From positions 186,001 through 250,000 of the forward strand of contig JABVXV010000001.1 of the NCBI GenBank assembly GCA_013365325.1: DNA of 64,000 nt, written 5' to 3'. Positions 50,731-63,408 of this stretch are shown piece after piece. The notes below the pieces were generated by a model. The model did no database searches, was not told the origin of the DNA, and saw nothing but the letters and a program-made list of their open reading frames with translations. Position numbers and translations under genes: made by a program. This DNA comes from Dipetalonema caudispina. Lineage: Eukaryota; Nematoda; Chromadorea; Rhabditida; Onchocercidae. Positions within the stretch are counted from its first letter, which is position 1, and each line of letters starts with the position of its first letter.

Positions 50731-52672
50731 CTCGAATCTCCCAAGCGAACTAACAAAGAAATCTCGATAGACAACGGTCAACTCCTTCGCTGTTTTCTTC
50801 TTCAACTAAACTTAGCTGATAATGATCCCACCAATAAGAGAGGATCAAAGATCAATCATGGATAAGATCAATCGAATTAGTGATGATCACTTTCTTTCTA
50901 GAAAATTTATGCATATTTCGTTATAGCCATATAGTCTGAGTTGAACGAATGGAAGGAATTCCCCGTTGTGATATAAGAAGAGTTCACAGGGAAGCACTCC
51001 TCCTCAATACTCCACCGCTCATAAAACCTGTCCACCGCGGGAAGCAACCATCAGCCTTCATCTTGACATGCGCAAACTCTTCTGCGCAATATTTCAAGTA
51101 ATTGGCGCCAATTTCGAATTTAAATTTTTACGAATTTAATAATTGCGCCAATTGAAATCATCCGAATTGACAAAATGTCATTGTTCGAATGATTTCACAG
51201 ACGAGAGATACGCGATCAGGTACTGTTGGAGAATAAGCAGCTGGAATTTTAATTGATGGAAAAAATTTGATCACAAACAATAGATCTAATTAATTAGATG
51301 AGCTCATTTTGCTTTTTCCAGCCAGATACTTGATTTCAGATTAAGCTTAATCAATATTGAAATATCTACTGTCATATCTGCCTTGTTAAATTCTTTTTAA
51401 ATATGGTCTATTGATTCATATTTATTTTCAGTAGTACAGTAATCATCATGATGTTTCTGATACACCAATAAATATATTAGTCCAGTTGGCCCAATGGAGG
51501 AAATCATAAGTTTTGATGCGTCCTTTCTCAATTGTTGCCAAATTTGGAATTGGATTGAAGAATTATTTGATATCGCTTATTACATGCGTATCTTGTTTAC
51601 TGATTAAAGCATATAATCAACAATCATCAGGTTCAAAAAATTTTGAAAATTATTTGAAATTTCAGATTATTTTCTCCTCAGCACTGTAAAGAAATTAAAT
51701 GGATTTAATTGAAAATTCCATTTTCCTATTAACAAGATCTGTTGGGATTAATATTTTGTGTTCAACTGTCACGAGAAATCGATACGATAAGGTTAATGTT
51801 TGGTAATTGTACTTTCATGGGTGGATGGTTTATCCCAGTTATTACATTGATGCTCGAAACTTGTCAAAACGATGGATTATTTATCAGTAAGTTGAATTTT
51901 GATGAAGTAAACAGGACCTCCGAGATCTTCAGTAATAATAACCAACTGATTATGTCATGACAAAGATATGCATGTTTGAAGAAAACAACCCGGATACTAT
52001 GGCTTCAATTGTGACGGGATTTATTGCTGATATCTGACGATGGTAAGAAGCACAATTCTACGAATCATGTTTGGAGTCGAATAATTGTGATGGCAAAAAT
52101 GAATTTACCACTACGCGTGGATTCAAAGTAAGATGTACTAACTTTCACCTTATCAACCAAGTTTTAAAAGTTTTTTAGAGAAACAAGAGAGTAAGGGAGT
52201 TAACGAAAAAAGTGCTTTGCATTGTCTGACCAAAATTTGCGATACTGACTTACATTACATGACTTGAATTGTATGACATCACGTGACTTGCTGCATATTG
52301 AATGATATAAATCACCCGATATTATGCAAATCAGGTCAAGTTATCCGTTTGTATGCTCTATTTTTTATGCAGTATGACTAGAATTAACTAACTAAATTAA
52401 ATGCTTCATTTAATCATATGACCGTTGTTCTACAATGCATAACTGTTATATGGCCTGATACAGTTGATTTCAGACAGAATTAAAGAACACATTATGTAAT
52501 GTGAGTCAAATGCAGTATCACAGGTATATTCAATATAATGACTACAAGTTTAAGAAAATACAAGACAATACTCTTAGAAAGACAGCCAAGAATTGATGAA
52601 GTAACATGCTAGGCAGATCCATTATTGGTTGACTTAATCATTATTAATGTCAGACTAGATCTAGCATTGCTA

Positions 52673-52793
52673 TTAGCAAATTAAACTCAGTTTTTGTTAA
52701 TAAACATGATACAAGAAATCTGATTTGCTTTTTCGATGAAGTTTAGATTTTCAAAATGGACGTAATTGTTCTGATAGAATCTGGAACAAAACT
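52673..52793 (+). repeat. 121-bp perfect duplicate, left of the gap
   Basis: Begins ttagcaaattaaactcagtt and ends ggaacaaaact directly at the first N. Identical to 52894-53014. Confidence 0.9.
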
Positions 52794-52893
52794 NNNNNNN
52801 NNNNNNNNNNNNNNNNNNNNNNNNNNNNNNNNNNNNNNNNNNNNNNNNNNNNNNNNNNNNNNNNNNNNNNNNNNNNNNNNNNNNNNNNNNNNN
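52794..52893. other. Assembly gap, 100 N
   Basis: Exactly 100 unknown bases, the usual placeholder for a gap of unestimated size. Confidence 0.99.
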
Positions 52894-53014
52894 TTAGCAA
52901 ATTAAACTCAGTTTTTGTTAATAAACATGATACAAGAAATCTGATTTGCTTTTTCGATGAAGTTTAGATTTTCAAAATGGACGTAATTGTTCTGATAGAA
53001 TCTGGAACAAAACT
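52894..53014 (+). repeat. 121-bp perfect duplicate, right of the gap
   Basis: Starts at the first base after the Ns and repeats 52673-52793 exactly, then continues with new sequence. This looks like two contig ends that overlap and were not merged. Confidence 0.9.
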
Positions 53015-54081
53015 GCAAATAATGTAATTTTGATTAAAACATTTGGTAATCTTTGGCATTATTTAATCACTTGAAATACCAAGATATCCGAATTATTTCA
53101 AATCAAATCTCAAAATGCTAACCGAAAACTAAGAAAAATATGGTCATAATTGTAGAGGGGAAACACCAAAGCATAGTACTTTTGATCTATCAACCAAGTT
53201 CTCCTGACCGATTATATTGCTGACACCATCAATACTATATTGCCCAACCTGAAACCTGAGAAACGTTTGTCTTTTTCCGTCATGAGAGGGAGAGAGCAAT
53301 CGAAATCCCTGTTAATAAACCATTTCAGGACTCTAGCGATAGCATCAAAAGCTTAGCTAATTAGTTGTTATCATTTCTATAGCTGTTACAAATACAAAAA
53401 TACTTAAACATGTTCCACGAGTGAGTTGAAAGATTCGCATTGAGTTTATGGAGCTATAAGTCATGGCTGAGATACTCTTCCGAAAATTTGTAACCGTAGG
53501 TAATGAGTTGATGTTTGTAGTCATAATCATAGGTAATGCGATGACCATCTCATCCTGAAACCAACAACAGTTGCTAAGAGTGTATATGGAATCTCACAAT
53601 TCTCTTACCTCTAAGATCTTGGTGTTACATTGTGACCACTTCATCGGGCCATGTTTTCCAGCTTCTGAACTCAAATAGCTTGAACTTTAATTCCGGTTAG
53701 GTAATTGACGGCGTGGATTGGGTACGGGTCGAAAGGCTAGGTGAAGAGGACGTCTTATCCCTATAATTATAAATTTGAAATGATTTGTAGAGCAGTGTGT
53801 GACGCCATCTGAAACTGGACGAGAATCGAGCCGTCTATATTACTAAACAATTGAGCAAGCTACACTTAAGGTCCTAATTAAATATATTTCTTACGCTTCG
53901 CACTTCTTTATTCGCTCACATTTTTAAAAAGGAAGACATTAGATATGGGATGGATATCGATAGATGTGAATCGACGAGAGTTCGAACTGTAGAAATGACT
54001 TTCATAGTTTTTTAAAACGAAAGAACATATTTCAGCAGAGAAACAATAGCAAAAAAGTCGCAGCATCACATTGATTCAGAA

Positions 54082-56146
54082 ATGAGTAGTTCGGAGGAAG
54101 TTTCATGGATCACGTGGTTTTGTGGTCTACGAGGAAATGAATTCTTCTGTGAAGTTAGTTGTAAAAATTTGTAAAGTGATGTAAAAAAATGAGGAATAAA
54201 TCACACCTACGGTTCTGTTCACGCAATTTCAATTAGTAAATAACTATTTAGGTTTTTCACAACCATTCCCATATTCTTTCTGTTTTTTGTTACTGTACAC
54301 TGCGATGAACTGAAAGTTACCATACTGTGGCTTGGTTGTGTGAATCTTTGTATTGAAGTTTTTATTACAGCTGTTTTTTCTTAGTAGATATTATTCAAGC
54401 ATTTTCTCTATCATGATGTATGCAGTTGTCTATTCACCAGCATTGTTGCCCTTCTTTATATTTGTATTTCAGGTGGATGAAGAATACATTCAAGATAAAT
54501 TTAATTTAACTGGTCTCAATGAGCAGGTTCCACACTATCGGCAAGCACTGGACATGATTTTGGATTTGGAGCCAGGTTTCTTGTAATTTTGATTGCTGAT
54601 GTAAAGTAAGCTATGATGAAAGCTAGTTCTTAATAGTTGACTGATTGCATTAACTAAGTCCAACACATCTTCTGTAGCATTGAAATCTTCAGCACACATT
54701 AATTGCTTTCAGTATAAAGAGCGGTTTAATAGGGGAAATTTCCACTTTTCGCTTTATGGCTGAAAGGAGTGGAATATTCAGTGAGGAATTCGAATTATAA
54801 AAATAAGTCTGTATAAGTTAAGTCAAGTAGTATTCACTCACATTTTTTTATACCAGTGGGTCTTCAATATTTACCGCGATAAAAAGCTGTGGATCGCCTC
54901 TAAGTTTCCTGTTTTTAAGATGATGACTTCGAAGATAATCCGAACCAGTCGGATTTGGTTGAGCAAGCTGCTGAAATGCTTTATGGACTAATTCATGCTC
55001 GCTATATTCTTACAAATCGCGGAATTCAACAGATGATTGATAAATGGCATGATCATGATTTTGGCGTATGTCCTCGTGTTTACTGTGAGAATCAACCAAT
55101 GCTACCAATAGGCAAATATCATTTTACTTTCTTTTGAGATTTCAAAACTCTATTACAGTTGTTTTTTCCAACAGCTGTACTGCAAGATTCATTTGTATTA
55201 ATCACTCCAGTTATTACTCCATCTCTTCCCTCCTTCCTTTTTTCATTTACTTTATTGCTTTCTTATTCCTCTTTCTCTTTAAATAAAGAATTCAAATTAA
55301 CAGTTGAACACAAATCTCTCAGTTGCAGTTTTAATGGGTTGGGAAAATTCTTGGTTTTTGGAGATCCGTAAATGTAAACTCCCTCATTCCAGGTCTTTCG
55401 GATGTACCTGGCGAATCGATGGTTAAACTCTACTGTCCACGCTGTTGCGACGTTTATGTGCCAAAATCATCCAAGCATCAGAATACTGATGGCTCTTATT
55501 TTGGCACAGGTTTTCCTCATATGCTTTTCTTCGTACATCCGGAAGAAAGACCAAAACGACCTGCAACAAGTTTTGTTCCACGGTATAAGTTCTTTTTTTC
55601 GAAACTGGAGATAATCACTTTAGCAAATAGATATTGTATCATCTGATAATTTTTGTCAGATTGAATCAGTTCGAGTTCGGAATTCGGATTTTAAAGAAAG
55701 GGAAGGTTTAAATTGGATTTCAGGAAAATTTATCATTTTAAATTCAGGAGTACAGAACTAGTTAGTTTATTTGAAATGATGTAGTGAAATTGGATGTAAA
55801 ATCGTTTTAGATGGTTGAAATCATACTGACTAGTTTTTAAGGTACTTCTAATTCTCCACATGTCCTCCCAAAACTTGGTGCGCTTTTAATCACAGTTTGT
55901 TTGTAACCGTTTGTAACTTTGTTTGATCTCTCTTTTCTAATGATTATTCTGTTGAATGCATTCGAAAAGATGTAATATAAGGCTCAGCATTTTGCTTAGT
56001 ATTGTTGTCGTAATTTCAGATTGTATGGTTTCAAAATTCATCCTACTGCTTACGCTTTACAGTACCAACAGAGCGTATGTAATGGTAATGTGAACAACGG
56101 CTCTCCAACAGTGGCGGTCAACATGTCACCATTTACTGCTAAGTGA
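54082..56146 (+). CDS. CSNK2B: Casein kinase 2 regulatory subunit beta
   Basis: Dimeric regulatory subunit of the CK2 Ser/Thr kinase; it stabilises the tetramer and selects substrates. Exons 54082-54153, 54473-54575, 54920-55111, 55393-55582, 56020-56146; 227 aa (human 215, C. elegans KIN-10 slightly longer). The N-terminus [20 protein letters not shown] carries the autophosphorylation Ser cluster. The acidic loop [12 protein letters not shown], the zinc finger (CPRVYC, then CPRCCDVY) and [14 protein letters not shown] are present, and the sequence is nearly identical to vertebrate CK2 beta. The tail after [19 protein letters not shown] differs. The junction P-I-G-L-S-D requires a GC donor (55112-55113) instead of GT. 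Confidence 0.97.
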
Positions 56147-58539
56147 AATAAGAAAATATTCGAAGGTTATTCTGTGCCTGAGAATCTTCTAGTGATGTCG
56201 ATAATTTCGCAAAATATTATGTGATCTGAATGAAATAGAACTAAGTTTCTGTTCTGTATGATTTCAGGAAGGTTGATTTTTCTGAGATTTCAGTGATGCG
56301 TTCGACGAGTTTCTGTTGTTAATTACTTTTATATTATTTATTCTGAAAGTAAACGTCGAATTCATCTAAAGTACCTGTTACGTATCGTCTGAACATTCAG
56401 GCAGCTCTCGACTAGACGAAATTTGTATCTAATGATTTTATCCTGATTTCTCATCATGTCAGTCTTGAGATCTAAACATGTAGTCACTCATTTAAATATC
56501 TTCTGCGTTTTAGAGAAACAAAGGACTATCCACTTGGGAGAATAATGGCCCTATTCGGAATTTTCCTTATTTCTCGAAGTTGTACAGAGAACTATATCTA
56601 ACTATTACGAAAAAATTTGTATTAAATGCATATATACGGAGCACCAAAATTTCATTGGGAATACCTCCCCTTCCCAAAACGACGTAAGGAACGTTGGGAT
56701 ATTGAAAACAACATATGGAGTGTCATGAACATTTCTTCTAGAATTTATAGCACGGTAATTGCACAAAGTGTGCCATAAAATATGCAGTAAATGTGCTTAC
56801 GAGACATTGAGCAAGTCATTTTTCTTTGATGACGAAACAGAGTGGAATAACACGCTGATAATGTAACTTGACTCAGATCTCCAGGCAGAATCATTGCCTT
56901 GAATTCTGCTGGAGAACAAAGAAAATAAAAAAAACTGAGCAGTAAATAAAAAGCTAAAAATTTGAAGAAAAAGGCCGGCAGAGTCCGTACTACTTCCCCT
57001 AGTATGTGTCAGAATTTTTTCCTAAAACACTTCTTCAATTTAGTGATGTACTTTGCATGTCGTACAAAATTTCAGTGTATTATAAAAGAAATTCAGAAAA
57101 TCAGAATTGAGTTAAAGTTCAACTGGTGAAAATATACGTAGGTTTTTGCTTGTACCACTAATTTTCAAGCATGGAATAAAAAACAAGTCTAAACTAGCAA
57201 AAATTCGGTACATTATGGATCATAAATAACAGCATTCGATGGTATAATACAATAAAGAAACACAAAATGACTGGAACCAAAATTTTAAACAATCGCTAAG
57301 ATGACGAGTACCTTTGCAAATGAAATCTATAAAACAACGTTTGTGTGGTGTGAATGTCAAAATCATAGAGAAACACCGACACCACAGTGATTTAAAAGAC
57401 AATGAAGCAATGCAATGAAAGCTAGCAATAAAACGTACAATTTCTTGCTTTTAATACAATAATAGAAAAGGAAAGACAGACACAAATGTTTTTTTTTTTT
57501 TCTTTTTTTTTTTAACTAAGCGAATACCCTGAATTTTTTATACAAAAAAATGAAGTAGTGCTAAGAGCAGGACCTAATAAATGGTATTAATCCTGAACTT
57601 ACTTCGGAGACTCTGAGTCTATCAAAACTTCCTAACTCGGTCCTTAAAACTCATCAAGGTCTAGTTAATAAGAAAAGAGCTAATGATCATCGAACAAAAG
57701 ACAGTTGTCGATGAAAACCAGTAAAGGAAATAGTCAGAAAATATAGTATAAAACACAATAAATGAAAGGGAAGTTTAAAAAACTGATTTTTTTTTATAAT
57801 TTTGTTTATTTTTCTAATGAAGAAAGAAAAAAAAATTGCGAACAAATCAAATAAGCATAGATAGTATTAAATCGAAGAAATAAAACAAGTGAACAACCGA
57901 AACTGTATAAGATGAAGATGAAATAAAAACATCGACCTAGTTGTATCTTTCTCATTGGATGAGAATTTTTCTAACCCGTGTACTTCTCTCATCAAGAACC
58001 TTCCCAGCAAGTTAAAAAAAAAAAACTCGAGAAACAATTGATTTGCTCGAGGTCCTGAAACATGGACAATACTCAAGATAATTAGAGTCATGAAAGAGTA
58101 AAAAAAATCATTAAAAAAATTGGGATTGAACAAAACCCAAAAATACATCTGCACAGAACAGATAATTCGAAGCAAAAAGTAGTGAATTAACATTGATAAT
58201 GACAATAACAAAGACGAGATGTGGAGAGTATACAGATGATGACGAGATCTCTGAGAACATATTTCAAGTTGACATCTCACGAAATTTGAAAAGACTCAAT
58301 TTTTTAAAAATTTAAAAATCCAAGCAGAGAAGAAAGAAACAGTCGAACAATTATCAAATAGAGCATACGATTAAATCAATGAAAACAAAATCTGCAAAAA
58401 AAGAATTTTTTTGGACTTTTCTTACATTAATATGCAAAAGTATTTTTTTGAACTTTTCTTACATTAATATCCAAAAGTATTTTCTTGGAAATATTGCATC
58501 AACAATACTATGACAAGCGCATTACCCTGAGTTGGGTGG
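56147..58539. other. Convergent intergenic region, CK2 beta to GLD-2
   Basis: About 2.4 kb of AT-rich DNA with poly-T/poly-A runs, probably the two 3' UTRs. The minus-strand side is the 3' UTR of GLD-2; a 137-codon minus frame at 57867-58280 is Phe/Leu-rich and looks like UTR read by chance. A 37-bp tandem duplication lies at 58407-58480. Confidence 0.5.
58407..58480. repeat. Tandem duplication, 37 bp period
   Basis: Two copies of a unit containing acttttcttacattaatat, starting at 58415 and 58452 within the unit, in the presumed GLD-2 3' UTR. Confidence 0.8.
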
Positions 58540-60647
58540 TCACGATGAGGCAGTACCAGAGCGATAGCTCATTCGTACGACTGATTGTCCTAGATTCGAT
58601 TTATTCAAATGATTTCGACCCGTACATCCCATCGAACCGTGCATACGACGGTTAGCCTTACGACGTCGTTGAATAATTACTTTACCCGCAAACTGCTCTT
58701 GTTCTACCATACTGTCCTGCTTCGTGAGTATCTCAAATGATCCTACTGAATCAACGTGCAATCTGAAAAATACAAGTTCAAATTAGCAATCAACAATCGG
58801 ATCCAATATTACCATAGTAAGGAAATACGTTTGACATAATTCGTCTAACTCTATATCTGTTTATTTTGAAAATTATTGTAGAATCACCACTGCTATGTAA
58901 ATAAAGATTTGTATTTTAGGATTTGCTTGCAACTTCCGAACTATATATCTCTCTATGATTCGTCTTATTGGTATCAATAGTTATGAAGATATATACAACC
59001 TATCAATGAAGTGATTAGCGGCGTATGGAAAATGACATATCAGGATCTTACAACAAACTCTGGCAACAATTCCTCACTTTTCACTGCGAGATTTCATCTG
59101 CAGCTGTTTCGGTTGACGTTCAGAGAGTATGGTTTTCGAAATCTGCTCATTACTTGTTGGAGTTATTTGGTCATCAACAAACACAGATGGTGTAGTATCA
59201 GGTTCCGCTCCTGTCGGCAGTACATTTTCTATGAAATCCTGGAAAAAATAAATCTTCACGAAACTGTAAATATTTGCTTCTTTTAAAATAAAATCTCAGC
59301 CTTACAATTTCAAATACTTGCTTTTATTTACTAAATCATACAAAAAACAAAAAAAAAAAAAAAAAAACAACATTAATCAGCACTAACAATGGTACTTATT
59401 GGTGTTTCTCCATCGCTAGCTATATCTGCTACTTCATTTTCATAGCTCGCTAAAGAATTTCTCTGGCTGCAATAGAAACTGCTTCGATTAAGTAAACTTT
59501 TGAGATCAAACTGTTGAAAAAAATAAATTCGTTTTGATAAACCAAATAGCCCTTAAACAAACAAAAGAAGGGTGCAATAAGTTAATCATAAGAGATATAA
59601 TCGCATTCGTAAACATCAAGCATACCACAAAACCTTCCACTTCCCCCTCCTCCTCAAAAAAAAAAAAAAAACCTTGTGTTTTGCTCTACGCAAATCCGTT
59701 CGTCAAGTGGAACAGCTACAGCCGTTTCTAACTCCATTTCGGATTCCGCATTAAGTGGTAGCGATTCATCTCCTTCAACGAGTTCATATTCTTGCTTGTT
59801 TGATTGCGGCGAAATCGTCAATAGATGTTTGCTCATTAGTGTGACATCACCAGAACTCGTCGTTGGTGAACCCGCTTCTGACTGCGCTAGGATGCTCAGC
59901 TGTGCACTTGAGCTGGAATTTGTCTTGTAGTGAAATTATTTTTCGATAGGAAACAAACAGAAAGAATAAATGAACTACCCCACTGATGATCCAACGCTGA
60001 CATTAATTGGTCCAACATCCAGGAATGCTTTCAGATCGCGATTACCATCCAGTTCATAGCAACCGTCAATAAATGCCTGACGAATCGCATCAAAAACCAT
60101 CTGGTTGTGGACAGAGTGAGCTGTATTTGATAAGGTGAACGGTTCTGTAAATAAGCTTCATATTTCAATTCGTTCTCAAACAGTAGTTGTCATTTTACAA
60201 CTATAAGACTGCAATGTCTCTGTACTAATAAAATAAATGAACAAAGTACATCTACTGAACTCGGTTCGCTGAATTATATCTTTTTCATTTCTAGGTATAT
60301 AATCTGATGGAAATGGATGATGTTTTGGAATTGAAATTTTTATCTTCTCTAAATTCAACTCTTGAATTGAAATCATGCTAAAATATTTTCATCTTCAATT
60401 CATGGTACTACATCAGTAATTTTGCCTAATTAAGAATAAAGTTGAATTTATTGAAAAAAAAATTAAAAGTCAGTTTTAATCACAACCTTCAATACAAATA
60501 CAATTCCACTGAGCAATATTACTATTATAAGGAGAGGGCTGTCGTGCAACCACCGTACGTTCTGTTTTGCTACCCAAACGTACCGATATCGCATCTTTCA
60601 GATAGCTGCAGTGGGATTTTTTCAAATATTAATGTCTGCAAGCTTTA

Positions 60648-60678
<31 letters not shown>

Positions 60679-63408
60679 CACAATAAACAACTTAACTATA
60701 TATATATATATATAATTCAAATTTCATTAATGATTGAACACAGATAATTCTAGTGATTTTTCAAATTTTTTTCAAGTAATGCGAAGTTACAAATTATGTA
60801 AGCTTATTCAAATATTCGGAACATACTCAAATTTAAACGCATAATACTCAAGAAAACCAATAAGTAATTCGCCAAGTGTTATCGTTTCGTTGGTTACCCA
60901 TCCCGGTGGCGGTTCCAGATGACTTGAAACATTAAGCGAGCGTACATCAGCACTTGCACTAAATCGCTTTGGATACACTACCTGTAGCGATGGTAAAACT
61001 GGCTGCTTCAAGCCACCTGGAATTTATAAGAGAATAAAGGACACACAGAAGAACTAGGGAAGATTTTTGTTTCTGTTTGATCTAGTGAACGTTAATTTGC
61101 TAAAGCAGATTTTTGATATAAAAATATTTCGATTCCGAAAAAAAATCCGTTGCACATGAAATCATTCTCACTACAGCAATAGTAAAAGCGCTAAATTAAA
61201 ATAAGCACTTAATCCAGAAATGAAATCAAAAAGACAAGAGATGATTTAAAAAATTTTTAAATGCTAATGCAACTGATATTGAAATTACAAAAATAATACT
61301 AAGACTTCAATAAATCGACCAGAAAAAGCCGGATTGGAAATACTAATTTTAAATTCAGCTAGAACAGTTTATAAACAATGAGCAAGTTGCAACTTTTTTC
61401 CTTAATTACAATCAAGCTACTACTTCTAAATATTCCCCTGGCTTTTTAAATAGATACTCCATGTGTCGTTGAGTACAATTCATGAATTTTTGACCCGATT
61501 AAGCATATTATAGTAAAAACCTACATTGCAAATAGTGAATAACCATTAAAACAAGCGAATAAGATGTAAAGGAGGAACGATTTGCATCGTTGATATCTCT
61601 TCGCTTTGCCCATTCTTTGACAACACTCACCAACGGCCGAACTCTCCAGTCAACTAGAATTTTGAATTGATTGTAAAAAATATGATGAATATTTTGAAAT
61701 CAGAAGTACAAATGAATGAATGCAACAATCTTCCTAGGTTATTTAAAACCTGTTTTATAATGTCTCATTTACAGTCTGTAATTCAAATGGGAGAGACTAA
61801 CTACGTCGACTTTCCATTAATTTAGAGAATATGCACGTGAAAAAGAGCAAACGTACAAAAATAATAAACAAAGAAAGAAGAACCTACATGACGAATAATA
61901 ACACAGCAAATGCGTATTGCGTATAGCAACCGAATTATTGGCATTCAAATCAACAGTGATATCAGTGAAGGGTTCGTAAAAACGTATACGCAAAATAGGC
62001 ACTTTGGCAAGAATAAGTTGCATGTGCGAAACCCATTTCGTTTCAGCTAGAGCACTCTGGATCATATTTAATACCACTACTGCATCTGTTCGCTGATCTA
62101 ACTGAAAACATATTATTTCATGGAAACCAAAAATTCACTTCAATCTTCACAAAAATCTAATTTCATCTAGAATTCAAGTGGGAGAGACTAACTATAAAAA
62201 ACACCATATAATAGTGCTGAATGTAGGGATCGAAAGCATGATCAGTTATCACTTGTAACCTTAACAAATACACCATTTTCAGCTGAACATGATTAAAACA
62301 TAATTCCTGATCGCTTATTCGAAGAACTTTGATGCTTTTAAAACATTTAGTGATAACGAGAAATCATATAAATAACTTATCAGCTTACATCTTTATTTGT
62401 TATCATTAAGCATAAATCCATATCTGAGCTATTCGTGCCAAAACCATTCAGTGATGAACCTACCACGTATAGGCCACACACTGTAAAACATTTAAATTAC
62501 AGTTGTTAGCCATATTAGTCAACAATTTACAATTGTCGAAGAATATCGCCGCTTCCAAATTTGGCTACTCAAAAAATAACAAAATGGATGACGGCCATCC
62601 TCACCACAGGCATGACTGCAAGTAATGGAATCAGCTCAACTACGAAATCAATCATTCATCCCAACTAACATACTAGGAAAAACAGGTGAAATGGCATAAT
62701 AAAGGACATCGCGAAGATGAAGCTTGCGATTAAGAACGCCTTCCGTTTGTGTGATCGCTTTGTGATAATACCAAATTTCCTCACTGAGAACATCCAATTT
62801 TGACAATTCAAAACCACCATTATCGATAACATTTGATTCCGGTGGTCCCTGCACTGGAGTAGATGCTTCGCCTAGAAAACATGGAAACGGAGTTGAAAAC
62901 TAAGAAAAAAAAATTAATGCTTGGGGCAGCAAAAGTTCACTTCAAGCTCCACCTAACATTTCATTGACAATTTTGAAAAATAATCTGTCATGAAATTATT
63001 GGCTTAATATACAAAAATATTATAAATAATACTCGAAAAATCCAGTCTGGCATCGGCAGTTGGTACTATATCTTGTTGTGGTAGCTCCTCCGTTATGCTA
63101 CCAGCAGGTGAAATCGATTTTTCAATGATCTTTTTATCTTCAACAAAAATACGATCGCAGGCGCCTACAGCAAAAATCAATTTAAATATCAAACTAGTTA
63201 CGTCAATCATAATAACGAACCGAATAACAACAGCGTTAACTACGGACGCTAAGTTGCGGACATTTTTTCTTTTACACACTTTCACTTAGAGTAAAGCTAA
63301 GCAGGGTTATTATCTCCAGCTAATAAACAGAATAAAAGAGAAAACAAACGAACCTATTGCTGCTGATGATGAATCACTTTGGTAGCTAATTTCGCCTAAA
63401 ATACTCAT
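58540..63408 (-). CDS. gld-2: Cytoplasmic poly(A) polymerase, GLD-2 type (TENT2)
   Basis: Non-canonical poly(A) polymerase that extends tails of cytoplasmic mRNAs; in C. elegans GLD-2 drives germline and early embryonic translation together with RNA-binding partners, since it lacks its own RNA-binding domain. Thirteen exons: 63408-63354, 63164-63033, 62871-62674, 62480-62389, 62101-61888, 61653-61525, 61016-60827, 60605-60487, 60144-59979, 59912-59690, 59510-59388, 59238-59078, 58762-58540; 674 aa. The catalytic site is intact: GSSLNGFGTNSSDMDLCLM (Asp about 148 and 150) and ITVDLNANNSVAIRNT (third Asp about 210). The central domain has VVKEWAKRRDINDANRSSF. The PAP-associated domain has ITLGELLIGFLEYYAFKF and QWNCICIEEPF. 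The C-terminal 170 residues are acidic/Ser-rich, then basic (QRRRKANRRMHGSMGC). The donor ending exon 59912-59690 is the least certain. Confidence 0.94.

Larger units (their letters stand above)
50731..54081. other. Intergenic region containing an assembly gap
   Basis: AT-rich, between two divergent genes, so both promoters should lie here. A plus-strand stop-free stretch near 51739-51960 (FMGGWFIPVITLMLETCQND) and following broken pieces look faintly coding, without splice sites or a known family. Between 52673 and 53014 there is a gap with duplicated flanks. Nothing else is supportable. Confidence 0.45.

Noticed and set aside
57867..58280. 137-codon minus-strand hydrophobic frame
   Set aside because: T-rich sequence directly downstream of the GLD-2 stop, best explained as 3' UTR; no family resemblance.
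18189..63000. Search for CRISPR arrays, rRNA, phage or bacterial (for example Wolbachia) insertions
   Set aside because: No spaced identical repeats, rRNA-like blocks or long intronless bacterial-style frames were seen anywhere in the window.
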